Source: Micromonospora yangpuensis
GTDB lineage: Bacteria; Actinomycetota; Actinomycetes; Mycobacteriales; Micromonosporaceae
NCBI RefSeq assembly: GCF_900091615.1
Contig: NZ_FMIA01000002.1
Coordinates: 4,092,001 to 4,156,000 of the forward strand
Length of the DNA stretch: 64,000 nucleotides
Direction: 5' to 3'
The position numbers were made by a program, and so were the translations under genes. The notes under the pieces are model-generated. The model was not told where the DNA came from and ran no database searches. It saw only the letters and a list, made by a program, of their open reading frames with translations. This document shows positions 41,664-50,403 of the stretch, piece after piece (position 1 is the stretch's first letter; each line of letters begins with the position of its first letter).

Positions 41664-42521
41664 ATGGCGCTCCACCCCGCCGGGCGGCCGACAGACCTGG
41701 CACACCCGCCTCACGGCACCGACCCGTTGGCGGCGGACGGGCATGACGCCGCCGTCGTGGCGCGCTCTGCCCTGTCCGCCGCCACTTCCCTGCGCCTCGC
41801 CGTCGCTGATGCCGCTGTCGACCTGACCGGGTCACACGCCGTCCTGCCCGAGGGCACGGTGGTCCTCGCCGTCGACGCGATGAGCAGGACCGGAGGTTTC
41901 CTGGTCGCTGCCCGTGGGCGAACGGGAGCGGCACAGATCGACGTCACACACCTCGTCCCCGTCGCGGCGCGGTCACGGGTACGGGCCAGACTGCGGATTC
42001 TGGGTACGGCACGACCGTTCGACCCGGCGAGTCTGGACCTGTGTGACGGCGACACCGTCATGTCACTGCTCGCGCTACCTCCGGTAGCGCTCTGGACCGT
42101 CGAGCCGACCCGCATCCGCCTCACGCGCGACCACGACGAGCGGACCGTGGACACCGGCGCCTACCGCGCCGCGCGGGCCGACCCCGTCGCCGGCGACGAA
42201 GCCGCACACCTGCATCACCTCACCGGACGACACCGGGACCTCGTCGACCAGCTCGCGATGCTGCTCGACCCGACGTTGCGGGCCAGTTCGGCGCGCGTCC
42301 TACCGATCGCCCTCGACGCCGACGGTGTCGTCCTCCGCGCCGAAGCGCCGCACTGGCACACCGACGTACGGCTGGCGTTCCCCCGCCGCGTCGCCGGGGC
42401 CGCCGGCCTCACCGAAGGACTGCGCGCGCTGCTGGCGGAGGCGGCCCGAGCCGCCCGCTCCCCCGATCGGACATCGCGACCTGCGGGCTCCACCTGCGAC
42501 TGCGACCTACTCTCCGGGTGA
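41664..42521 (+). CDS. Second DUF2470 / HugZ-like protein
   Basis: A 285-residue protein with a variable N-terminal half and a C-terminal DUF2470 domain (about 178-270, EAAHLHHLTGRHRDLVDQLA onward). It ends in a Cys-containing tail CDCDLLSG. The ATG at 41664 is chosen over the one 18 bases upstream because GAGGGG lies before it. It has the same domain layout and iron-box control as the protein encoded at 21101-21859, so the two are probably paralogues in iron or heme metabolism. Confidence 0.75.
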   Translation: MALHPAGRPTDLAHPPHGTDPLAADGHDAAVVARSALSAATSLRLAVADAAVDLTGSHAVLPEGTVVLAVDAMSRTGGFLVAARGRTGAAQIDVTHLVPVAARSRVRARLRILGTARPFDPASLDLCDGDTVMSLLALPPVALWTVEPTRIRLTRDHDERTVDTGAYRAARADPVAGDEAAHLHHLTGRHRDLVDQLAMLLDPTLRASSARVLPIALDADGVVLRAEAPHWHTDVRLAFPRRVAGAAGLTEGLRALLAEAARAARSPDRTSRPAGSTCDCDLLSG

Positions 42522-42597
42522 TCGTGTTGGTGGCGCCGGCCGGTGTGCAGTCGCATGCTCGGGGGTGCCGCGACTCTGTTCGTTGTTGTCCGTGCTG

Positions 42598-43602
42598 TCA
42601 CCTGCTGGTGGAGGGTGAGGTCGCGGCAGATGCGGCCGGTGACTGGTTGGCACCGATCGGCAGGAGGAAGGTCGCCGTGGTCAGTGCCGAGGCACCGAAC
42701 CGGAAGTACGCGAAGAGGACCGCGTGCAGCCAGGCGGCTGGCCCGGTCAGGCGCAGCGGCTCGGTGTCGGCGAAGAGGAGCACCACGCCGTGCGGGTCGA
42801 GGTGGTATTCCAGGACGCCGGTGTGGTGGAACGCCAGCCAGCGTCCGTAGGAGTAGCACCAGGTCCGGGTGGGAGTGACCACGACCCGGGTGAGTTCGTG
42901 GTCGCGCCACTGCGGGCTCGCGAGGCGTGCCGCCCGGGAGCGGGCGTTGCTGTTACCGATGGCGTTGGCGAGCAGGGCGCCGGTGACGAAGGCCGCTGAT
43001 CCGAAGGCCAGCGCGGAGGTCTGCTGGTAGGTGACCGTCGTGCCGTAGTGCCGCGCGTACTGCAGCCGGGCGTCCAGGTGAACCGGTTCGTCGATGAGGA
43101 ATCCCGGGGTGGGCACCGTGCCGGGCTGTCCGCCCCGGGCGAGGAATTCGAGGGTACGACGCGCGGCGTCACGACCCTCCGTCCATGAGGTGTCGGCGGC
43201 CGGGGGTCGTAGTAGCCGACCGATGCCGTAGCCGGCGGCGTAGCTGGCAAGTGCCCATGGGGCGGTGACGCCGACGACGGTCACCGTGAACCAGCGACGG
43301 TGGCCGAAGCCGCGCCGGCGACGTCCCTCCGCCACCCCCACACACAACCCGGTGACCGCCGTCGCCGCGACGTAGGCACCAGCGATCAGTACCAGCAGGC
43401 CCAGGAGCGCGCTGATGTCCGAGCACGCGTCCGGAACTTCGACGTCGGGATCGTCGATCGACAATCCGTTGGCCCGCAGGCACCGATCCGTGGCACGGTA
43501 CGACCGGTCGACGCCCCACACCAACGCCGGTGTGACGACCACGGTGGTGACGGCGGTGAAGGTCCAGTGCCGACTCTTCGGCAGTGGGGGCACGAAGGAC
43601 AT
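42598..43602 (-). CDS. Hypothetical four-span membrane protein
   Basis: A 334-residue protein with hydrophobic segments near residues 14-32, 65-88, 105-128, and about 195-215. Its C-terminal soluble part is (WYSYGRWLAFHHTG-like) PH-domain-like. The extracellular loop after the first span contains cysteines (DRCLRANGL, PDACSD). I do not recognise a family. It is not coupled to its neighbours. Confidence 0.7.
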   Translation of the reverse strand: MSFVPPLPKSRHWTFTAVTTVVVTPALVWGVDRSYRATDRCLRANGLSIDDPDVEVPDACSDISALLGLLVLIAGAYVAATAVTGLCVGVAEGRRRRGFGHRRWFTVTVVGVTAPWALASYAAGYGIGRLLRPPAADTSWTEGRDAARRTLEFLARGGQPGTVPTPGFLIDEPVHLDARLQYARHYGTTVTYQQTSALAFGSAAFVTGALLANAIGNSNARSRAARLASPQWRDHELTRVVVTPTRTWCYSYGRWLAFHHTGVLEYHLDPHGVVLLFADTEPLRLTGPAAWLHAVLFAYFRFGASALTTATFLLPIGANQSPAASAATSPSTSR

Positions 43603-43798
43603 GACGGATCGTGGCTCCCTATGTCACCGCATCAGTACGCTCCGACGCGCGATGCTACCGCTCGGTCGATACGCTGTGGGGCCCATAGTGCACGAACGTA
43701 AGGTCTTTTCTGGTCACTGCGGCCACCGCAGCCACCGCGGCGCCCTCCACGTACTCCGCAGCATCCCCCTTGATCACGTACCCAGGACCTCACCTCAC

Positions 43799-43834
43799 GG
43801 GGGAGTCGGTGGCGGACACACCACCGGCTCCCCC
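43799..43834 (-). terminator. Terminator after secreted peptidase gene
   Basis: A 14-base stem GGGGGAGTCGGTGG / CCACCGGCTCCCCC with one G-T type mismatch and an eight-base loop, 24 bases beyond the peptidase stop codon on its transcript strand. Confidence 0.7.
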
Positions 43835-43858
43835 GTCCTGCCCGTCCACGACCGACGA

Positions 43859-45457
43859 TCAGAGTGCGCGATGCAGTCGGTCGAGGGTCTCGGTCCGCTG
43901 CCGCGCGGCCTCGGCGTCGAGCGTCCGCGTCCCGGGGCCGCAGAACCTGTCCTCCGGCATCGTGCCGTCGACCAGGTAGGCCGTGGTGACGTTGAGCGCG
44001 CACGCGTTGTCACCGAAGACGTAGACGCCGTGCCCGCTACCGTCGACGGTCACCAGCCGGGACCGGTCGTCGAACTTCTCCCGGAGCAGCTTCCCCCCAC
44101 GCAGCGGGGTGGCCGGGTCCCGCCGGTTCTGCAGGATCAGCACGTTGCGCGGGCCGTCGTCGTTGATCGCCACCGGCGGCTCGGACGGCTCGTGCGCCCA
44201 GTAGGCACAGGGGACGATGTTCGCCCCGGCGGCGCCGAACATGGGGAACTTCTCGCGGTCCGTGGCCACCGAGGCCTGGTACCGCGCCACGTTCTCCGGC
44301 CAGTCGGAGTCGTTGCAGGTCACGGCGAGGAACGCCGACCAGTTGTTGTCCCACGGCAGCAGCTCCACCGGATCGTCGGCCCGGTTCGTGCGCTGCGGGA
44401 CCGACCGGCTGTCGGCCCTGGCCACGAGCCGGGTGACCGCGGCCTCGTCGGAGTTCAGCAGCGACTGCCAGGTCTGCGCCAACAGTCCGTACTGCGCCTC
44501 GCTGTAGAGCGCCGTGAAGGTGAGGAACCGGAAGGTAGCGCCGTCGACGCCGGCGACCGGGGTCCGGTCGAGCCGTTCGGCGAGGGTGAACCAGTTCCTG
44601 GTCACCTGCGCCGGGTTGCGGCCCAGGCCGTACGCGCCATGCCGCGCCGCCGCAAACGCCGCGAAGTCGGGGAACGTCTGCTCCATACCCAGCGCGAACC
44701 GGCGCAGGGCCGCGCGGCTGAGGTGGGTGTCGCCGACGTTGCTGTCGAGCACGACCCGGTCGGTGGTCTCCGGGAACATCGACGCGTACGCGGCACCCAA
44801 CGCCGACCCGTACGACGCCCCGTAGAAGCTGGCCTTCTCCTCGCCGAGCGCGACTCGGATCGAGTCCAGGTCGCGCGCCGTGTTCGCCGTGGTCAGGTGC
44901 CGCAGTCGGCCCTCGGTGTCGTTGGCCGCACACCGCTCGGCGACCGTCTTCGCGATCGTCGCCTGCTCCGCGACCGCCGCGTCGTCCACCGCGTACGGCG
45001 GAACGTTGCCACGGTAGTCCAGGTCGCCGGTGAAGGCACAGCTCACCGGGGCCGACTGCCCGACCCCACGGGGGTCCACGCCGATCAGGTCGTAGCTGTT
45101 CGACACGGTGGACGGCAGGCCGAGGCTGACCATGTCCGCCGGCATCGTCAGCCCGGAGGCACCCGGCCCGCCCGGGTTGAGCAGCAGGATGCCCCGGCGC
45201 TCGGACGGATTCTGGCTGGCGATCCGCGACACCATGATCTCGATCTCGGCACCGGCCGGGTCGCCGTAGTCCAGCGGAACCGGCACCGTCGCGCACTGCA
45301 ACGACGGCGATACGGCCGCGACCTGCTCGGGGCAGGCTCCCCACTGGACCTGCACCCCCGGCTCGTCCGCCCCGGCGGGCACCGCGGTCAGGGTCGCGAC
45401 GAGCCCGACGGCGACCGTGACAGCCATCCCCCGGCCCACGATTCGGCGTTGTTTCAC
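43859..45457 (-). CDS. Secreted tripeptidyl/prolyl aminopeptidase-like alpha/beta hydrolase
   Basis: A 532-residue exported serine hydrolase of the TAP (tripeptidyl aminopeptidase) group. A signal peptide spans residues 1-30 (MAVTVAVGLVATLTAVPAGA). Landmarks are LLLNPGGPGASG (oxyanion), GVDPRGVG, the nucleophile in YGASYGSALG (Ser about 215), NRRDPATP (Asp) and DGSGHGVY (His about 489), with the TAP C-terminal domain. It would release N-terminal di- or tripeptides outside the cell. It is a single gene with its own terminator. Confidence 0.9.
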   Translation of the reverse strand: MKQRRIVGRGMAVTVAVGLVATLTAVPAGADEPGVQVQWGACPEQVAAVSPSLQCATVPVPLDYGDPAGAEIEIMVSRIASQNPSERRGILLLNPGGPGASGLTMPADMVSLGLPSTVSNSYDLIGVDPRGVGQSAPVSCAFTGDLDYRGNVPPYAVDDAAVAEQATIAKTVAERCAANDTEGRLRHLTTANTARDLDSIRVALGEEKASFYGASYGSALGAAYASMFPETTDRVVLDSNVGDTHLSRAALRRFALGMEQTFPDFAAFAAARHGAYGLGRNPAQVTRNWFTLAERLDRTPVAGVDGATFRFLTFTALYSEAQYGLLAQTWQSLLNSDEAAVTRLVARADSRSVPQRTNRADDPVELLPWDNNWSAFLAVTCNDSDWPENVARYQASVATDREKFPMFGAAGANIVPCAYWAHEPSEPPVAINDDGPRNVLILQNRRDPATPLRGGKLLREKFDDRSRLVTVDGSGHGVYVFGDNACALNVTTAYLVDGTMPEDRFCGPGTRTLDAEAARQRTETLDRLHRAL

Positions 45458-45684
45458 GTTCTACCTCCGACTGGTGGTCTCACGGCGCTTCCTCTCCCCT
45501 GCATCACTTGTCTTCATGCCACCAGCCGGCACATCGTGCCGACAGTGGTGCCGTGTCACCCCCAACGTGTGACGCGGTGGCACTGGCGCCACATCGGAGC
45601 CGACGGTACGGGGACAGGAGCCGGCGTCAGAGCGCGCGGAGGTGGTCGTGCGGGGTGGCTCGACGTCGAGGGGCTGCACCTCGC

Positions 45685-46443
45685 CTACGGCGGCGTGCAG
45701 GTCGCTACCCCGCCCGCGACGGTGGGCAGGCCGAACACGACCGGCACGCCGGGGGCGTACAGCACACTCACCGGCGCTGCGGCGGGCGCGGGCAGCCCGG
45801 CGGCGGCGACCAGTCCGTCATCCAGGTGCAGCAACTCGGCCCGGTGCAGCGGCCAACGGGGGTGCCAGTTCGGCAGGTGCAGCGTGCGTCCGTACGCCCG
45901 GGTGTGCAACCCCCAGCGGGCGGTGAGAAAGTGTTCCAGCGGGGTCGGGTCGGCGATCGGGTCGCCGACCCGGACCACCATGCGGCTCGCCGCGCCGGCC
46001 GGGCCGGGCCAGCGACGCCGGCAACGGTACGTGCAGATGTCGCCGTCACGGTCGATCCCCATCTTCGACCACAGGTACGGCAACCGCAGGCTCGCCCGGG
46101 CGACGAGCACGGGTACCAGCCGGGACGCGTCGAGCGACCGGAACACCACGGCGCGTCGCCCGGCGTCGTCGACGGAGTAGAGCCGGACGTTGGTCTCCCA
46201 GAAGGTGCCGAAGTACGGCACCCGCGGCCCCCGGCCGAGGCCCAGCCCGACCATCTGGAAGCCGACGAGACCGACATGGGTCAATCCGTCGAGGGTGTCC
46301 GGACGGGTGCCGGAGGGCAGCAGCGGTGCGACGAGTTCCGGCGCGACCGCCCAGTGCACGAACGTGAGGTCTTTCCAGTACTGCCGCAGGCTCGCCCGGG
46401 AGAACGCCCGGCTCGGGGCGGGGTCGACCGGCTCGATGTCCAC
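45685..46443 (-). CDS. DUF2071 (YqjF-like) protein
   Basis: A 252-residue protein of the DUF2071 family (WKDLTFVHWAVAPELVAPLLP, FETNVR-type segment FWETNVRLYS, ARWGLHTRAYG). The family is structurally related to acetoacetate decarboxylase but usually lacks the catalytic lysine. I start at the GTG at 46443 because GGAGGA lies seven bases upstream; an upstream ATG would add about 30 unrelated Arg/Pro-rich residues. Function unknown. Confidence 0.85.
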   Translation of the reverse strand: MDIEPVDPAPSRAFSRASLRQYWKDLTFVHWAVAPELVAPLLPSGTRPDTLDGLTHVGLVGFQMVGLGLGRGPRVPYFGTFWETNVRLYSVDDAGRRAVVFRSLDASRLVPVLVARASLRLPYLWSKMGIDRDGDICTYRCRRRWPGPAGAASRMVVRVGDPIADPTPLEHFLTARWGLHTRAYGRTLHLPNWHPRWPLHRAELLHLDDGLVAAAGLPAPAAAPVSVLYAPGVPVVFGLPTVAGGVATCTPP

Positions 46444-46492
46444 TGCCCCATCCTCCTCCCTCGCCGCTTCGGGCCGCGACCGAGGAGCGGGT

Positions 46493-48151
46493 TCAGGCCT
46501 TCGCCGGCAACAGGATCGCGGAGGGGTGGTCGCCATCGTGCAGGATCTCGAGGTGGGTGACGTGGGTGGTCGTGGCGGTCGCGACCGGCTCGTCCCCGCC
46601 GAGGTTGCGGGCGAACCGGGGAAACGCCCCGGCGGACACCTGAACGCGCAGGCGGTGCCCGCGCCGGAAGACGTACGCGGTGGGTGACAGCTCCACGGTC
46701 ACCTCGGTCGTGCCGTCGGGCCGAACGGTGACCAGGTCGTCGCACACGTTGATCGACTTGCCGCGCTCGTCGACGTCGCACAGCCGGACGAACAGGTCAT
46801 GGCTGGGCCGGTCGGCGCGCAGCCACACCTGCGCCGTGACCTGCCCGACAACCTCCAGGTCGGACTCGAGCACCGGTGAGGTGAAGGTCAGCACGTCCGC
46901 CCGCTTCTCCAGCGACCGGTTGTCCTTGGGGCCGGGACCGTTACCGTCCAGTTTCGGCCCGCCCACCGACGGGGTCGGGTCGTTCGGGTCGTAGCTGAAG
47001 GTGCTCGGCGGCGAGGCCGGGTTCACCCCCCGCTCCAGCGCGCCGCCGGAGCGCAGGTGCCAGCGCTGCTGCGGGTACCCCGCCGGTGGCCACTGGTCGA
47101 AGTCACGCCACTGCCCGGCACCCATCACGAACAACCGTACCGGCGCCCGGTCGGCCGGTTGCTCGCCCCGTGCGAGCGCGGCCCCCCAGTCGACCACCTG
47201 CTCGATCGCGGCGCCCATGCCCACCGGGGCGGCGTGCCACCACGGGCCGACGGTCAGCCGGGGGTTGCGGCCGGCGGCGGCCAGGGCCTGGAAGTCGCGC
47301 AGCTGGTCGGTCAGGAAGATGTCGTACCACCCGGTGATCGAGCTGACCGGCACGGTCACGTCGCCGACGGCGCCGCTGTGGTCCTCGTCCTTCCAGTACG
47401 GGTGGTTCTGGTCGTACCGCAGCGTCTCCTGAAAGAACGGTGACTCGTGACCGAGCAGTGCCGTGTCCACACCGGTCAACGGGAGCGTGTTCATCGCCGC
47501 GGCGACACGCTTACGGTCCAGGCCCAGCATGGACCGCAGCAATGCCCGCGGGCGCTCCTGCGTCTCGGTGTTCCACACCCAGTTGGCAAGCGTGTCGAGC
47601 TCGAACCGACCGGGACGCAGCAGGGTCAGCGCCAGCCGCGACGACGTGATGTGCGGAACCATCGCCTTGACCTGGACCGGTGCCTCAGCGGCGACCGCCC
47701 ACTGGGTGTAGCCGAAGTAGCTGGAGCCGGCCAGCACCACGCCGCCCTTGGCCCACGTCTGGTCCGCCAACCAGCGCAGGGTGGCCAGCCCGTCCTCCCG
47801 CTCGTGCCGCATGGCCAGGAACGTGCCACCGGAACCGAACGTGCCCCGGCTGCGCACCATCAGCACGTGCATGCCGCGCTCGGCGATGGCTCGGCCGTAC
47901 ATCCACCCCAGCGGGCCACCCGGCCCGTACGCGGTCCGCACCACCACGGTGGGCAGCTGCTCCAGCGGGATGCCGGCGGAGGCTGCGGGCGCCCAGTGGT
48001 CGGCGAGCAGGGTGACCCCGTCCTCGACCGTGATCGGGATGTTCCGTTCCACGGTGACCTCGCGGGTGACGGCCGGCGGAAGTGTCAGCATCCGCTGTCC
48101 GAGCCGACCGGCCAGTTTGGTGGCGACATTGTTCTTGGGGCGGGTGCTCAC
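46493..48151 (-). CDS. CocE/NonD-family acyl hydrolase (peptidase S15-like)
   Basis: A 552-residue hydrolase with an alpha/beta domain (nucleophile in AGSSYFGYTQ, Ser about 144), a helical cap and a C-terminal jelly-roll domain (PP_DAP, VTAQVWLRADRPSHDLFVRL). Members hydrolyse esters, amides or X-Pro dipeptides; cocaine esterase and glutaryl-7-ACA acylase are examples. There is no signal peptide. GGAGA precedes the GTG at 48151. It is close to the oxidoreductase gene upstream (55 bases), so co-transcription is possible. Confidence 0.88.
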   Translation of the reverse strand: MSTRPKNNVATKLAGRLGQRMLTLPPAVTREVTVERNIPITVEDGVTLLADHWAPAASAGIPLEQLPTVVVRTAYGPGGPLGWMYGRAIAERGMHVLMVRSRGTFGSGGTFLAMRHEREDGLATLRWLADQTWAKGGVVLAGSSYFGYTQWAVAAEAPVQVKAMVPHITSSRLALTLLRPGRFELDTLANWVWNTETQERPRALLRSMLGLDRKRVAAAMNTLPLTGVDTALLGHESPFFQETLRYDQNHPYWKDEDHSGAVGDVTVPVSSITGWYDIFLTDQLRDFQALAAAGRNPRLTVGPWWHAAPVGMGAAIEQVVDWGAALARGEQPADRAPVRLFVMGAGQWRDFDQWPPAGYPQQRWHLRSGGALERGVNPASPPSTFSYDPNDPTPSVGGPKLDGNGPGPKDNRSLEKRADVLTFTSPVLESDLEVVGQVTAQVWLRADRPSHDLFVRLCDVDERGKSINVCDDLVTVRPDGTTEVTVELSPTAYVFRRGHRLRVQVSAGAFPRFARNLGGDEPVATATTTHVTHLEILHDGDHPSAILLPAKA

Positions 48152-48206
48152 GATGGTCTCCTGTCGATTCGGACGAGGCGGTGCGGGGCCGAGGGGTGCC
48201 GCGGTG

Positions 48207-49187
48207 TTACGGGACGAGGACGACGCGGCCCCGGGTCGTGTGCTCCTGCAGCCGCTGGTGGGCGGTCGCCGCCTCCGCCAGCGGCAGCAACTCGATCTCG
48301 GTGTCGGCGAGTCCGGAGGACGCGGCGGTCAGGGCGGCGGCCGCAGCGGCGGGGACGGCTTCCGGGTGCGCCGGCAGGTAGCCACCGGCGTTGAAGCCGG
48401 CCACGATGACGTTGCCCTGCCAGATCGCGTTGCCGTTGACGCCGTGCTCCCACTCGTCGCTGGCGTTGCCGACCAGCAGCAGCCGGCCACCCGGGGCGAG
48501 CAGTTGCAGGCTCTCGGTGCGTACCTGCCCGCCGACCGGGTCGACGATCACGTCGAACCTCTCGTCGCCGAGGACGCTCAGCATGGTGGCCGAGTCGACG
48601 ATCTTGTCGTACGGCAGCCTGCTGGTGGCCGCCGTGGCCACCCGATCACCGCGGACAGTGCCCACCACCCGGGACGCCCCGAGCTGCCTGGCGACACCGG
48701 GGAAGGCCGCCGCGAGCGCGCCGAACGCCCCGTGCACCAGGACCCGCTCCCCCGGGTTCAGCCGGATCGGGCCGGTGAGGGCGACATGGGCCATCAGCGC
48801 GTTGGGCACGACGGCCACCGCCAGCGCGGGGGCGAGGTGGTAGGCCTGGGTCGACAGCACCCTGGCCCGGTCGCTGACGTACACCGATGCGTAGCCGCCG
48901 GTGGCCGACGCCGACAGGGTCACCACCTTCTCGCCGACCTGCAGATCGGTGACGCCCTCGCCGAGGGCCCGGACCGTGCCGGCGACCTCGAGGCCGGGGA
49001 CGTACGGGGGCTGCGGCAGACCGGGCACGCCTTCGTACCGCCCCTGCCGGAGGTAGACGTCGATCAGCCCGACCGCGGCGTGGGTCACGTCGATCGCCAC
49101 CTCGCCGGGCCCGGGCGCGGGGTCCGGCAGCTCCGTGAGCGCCAGGACCTTCGCCTCGCCGAACTCGGTGACCTGTACAGCCTTCAT
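48207..49187 (-). CDS. Quinone-oxidoreductase-type zinc-free medium-chain dehydrogenase
   Basis: A 326-residue NADPH-dependent enzyme of the QOR branch of the medium-chain superfamily. It lacks zinc-ligand cysteines and has PGLEVAGTV and the cofactor region VLVHGAFGALAAA, where the usual AAxGGVG is altered. The C-terminal QEHTTRGRVVLVP is typical. A perfect operator lies just before its ribosome-binding site, and the divergent TetR gene is the obvious regulator. Confidence 0.88.
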   Translation of the reverse strand: MKAVQVTEFGEAKVLALTELPDPAPGPGEVAIDVTHAAVGLIDVYLRQGRYEGVPGLPQPPYVPGLEVAGTVRALGEGVTDLQVGEKVVTLSASATGGYASVYVSDRARVLSTQAYHLAPALAVAVVPNALMAHVALTGPIRLNPGERVLVHGAFGALAAAFPGVARQLGASRVVGTVRGDRVATAATSRLPYDKIVDSATMLSVLGDERFDVIVDPVGGQVRTESLQLLAPGGRLLLVGNASDEWEHGVNGNAIWQGNVIVAGFNAGGYLPAHPEAVPAAAAAALTAASSGLADTEIELLPLAEAATAHQRLQEHTTRGRVVLVP

Positions 49188-49200
49188 GGCAATCCCCTCC

Positions 49201-49232
49201 CCACTTAACGCACGCTGTGTAGCGTTAAGTGG
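49201..49232. promoter_or_regulatory. TetR-type operator
   Basis: CCACTTAACGC and GCGTTAAGTGG form a perfect 11-base inverted repeat with a 10-base spacer. It lies 14 bases before the oxidoreductase start and 54 bases before the TetR start. A further half-like GTGCGTTA occurs at 49269-49275. Confidence 0.8.
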
Positions 49233-49285
49233 TGTCAGCTTATGCGGAAGACGTAGCGCAGCGCAAGGTGCGTTATGGTGGGGTC

Positions 49286-49942
49286 ATGCGTCAGCGAGCC
49301 CGCTCGATCGATGACAAACAGCGCCGTTCCGAGGATCTGCTGGTGGCCGCCGAAGCGGTGGCCCTCGAGCGGGGTGGCGTCCGGTTCGTGACGCTGGCCC
49401 CGGTCACCGAACGAGCCGGCCTGCACCGCACGGGGGTGCGGCGCTACTACGCCAGCAAGGAGGAGTTGCTTCTCGAGCTGGCCGAACGCGGCTGGCAGCA
49501 GTGGAGCGCCGCGATCACCGACAGGCTGCGCGACAGCGACGGCCTCGGGCCGCGCGAGGTGGCTCTGGTGCTGGCCGACACCATCGCGTCCCTGCCGGTC
49601 TTCTGCGACCTGCTGACCCACGTGACGCTGAGCCTGGAAGGCGACGTCGACATCGAGCGCGCCCGGCAGTACAAGACCAGGGCCTTCGCCGCCTACGACG
49701 AGATCGTGGCCGCCCTGGACCGGGCGAGCAGCATGACCGTCGACCAGATCCAGGCGCTGCTGGCGGCCGCCCTCGCCTTCGCCGCCAACTTCTGGCAGGT
49801 GTCGCACCCCACTCCCACCCTCGCGGCGCTGTACGAGCAGGTGCCGGAATGGGGCCACGTCGCCTTCGACTTCCGACCCCGGCTCCAACTGCTGCTGCAG
49901 TCGACCGCTGTCGGACTGGCCGAGACGCTCACTGCCACCTGA
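49286..49942 (+). CDS. TetR-family transcriptional regulator
   Basis: A 218-residue regulator with an N-terminal helix-turn-helix (VRFVTLAPVTERAGLHRTGVRRYYASKEELL) and a variable helical ligand domain. The ATG at 49286, preceded by GGTGGGG, is preferred to an upstream ATG at 49229 that overlaps the operator. It is divergent to the oxidoreductase gene and probably represses it and itself. Confidence 0.9.
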   Translation: MRQRARSIDDKQRRSEDLLVAAEAVALERGGVRFVTLAPVTERAGLHRTGVRRYYASKEELLLELAERGWQQWSAAITDRLRDSDGLGPREVALVLADTIASLPVFCDLLTHVTLSLEGDVDIERARQYKTRAFAAYDEIVAALDRASSMTVDQIQALLAAALAFAANFWQVSHPTPTLAALYEQVPEWGHVAFDFRPRLQLLLQSTAVGLAETLTAT

Positions 49943-49973
49943 TCAGGACGGCCGCGCGGTTAGATTTGCCCGG

Positions 49974-50402
49974 GTGAGCAGACCCTTGACCATTCAGGAG
50001 ATGTCCCGCCGCTCCGGTTTCACCGAGCCGACGCTGCGCTACTACGAGCGAGTCGGCCTGCTCGGCGTCGTGGACCGCGACCCGGCCAGCGGTCATCGCC
50101 GCTACGAGGAGGGCACCGTCGGCCGGGTCATGGCGCTGGCCTGTCTACGGTCCTCGGGCATGACCGTGGACGGCATGCGCGAGTACGTCGAACTCCTCGG
50201 CCGCGGTGACGAGGCAGCCGAGGAACTGCAGGAGTTGTTCACCGAGCGCGCCGGGCAGTTGGCGGCCGAGATCGCCCGGCTACGGCTGCGCCACGAGTAC
50301 CTCGACCTGAAGGCCCGCAGGTGGCAGGCCCGCCTCGACGGCGACCACGCCGCCGAGACCGCGGCCGTCGAGCGAATCAAGAAGATCCTGCGGGAGCTGT
50401 GA
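49974..50402 (+). CDS. MerR-family transcriptional regulator
   Basis: A 142-residue MerR protein: N-terminal winged helix (TIQEMSRRSGFTEPTLRYYERVGLL, RRYEEGTVGRV) and a long coiled coil. There are no metal-binding cysteines at the C-terminus, so it is more like the small-molecule or redox-independent MerR group acting with NAD-dependent epimerases or aldo-keto reductases. It is tail-to-tail with the next gene, which may be its target. Confidence 0.9.
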   Translation: MSRPLTIQEMSRRSGFTEPTLRYYERVGLLGVVDRDPASGHRRYEEGTVGRVMALACLRSSGMTVDGMREYVELLGRGDEAAEELQELFTERAGQLAAEIARLRLRHEYLDLKARRWQARLDGDHAAETAAVERIKKILREL

Positions 50403-50403
50403 C

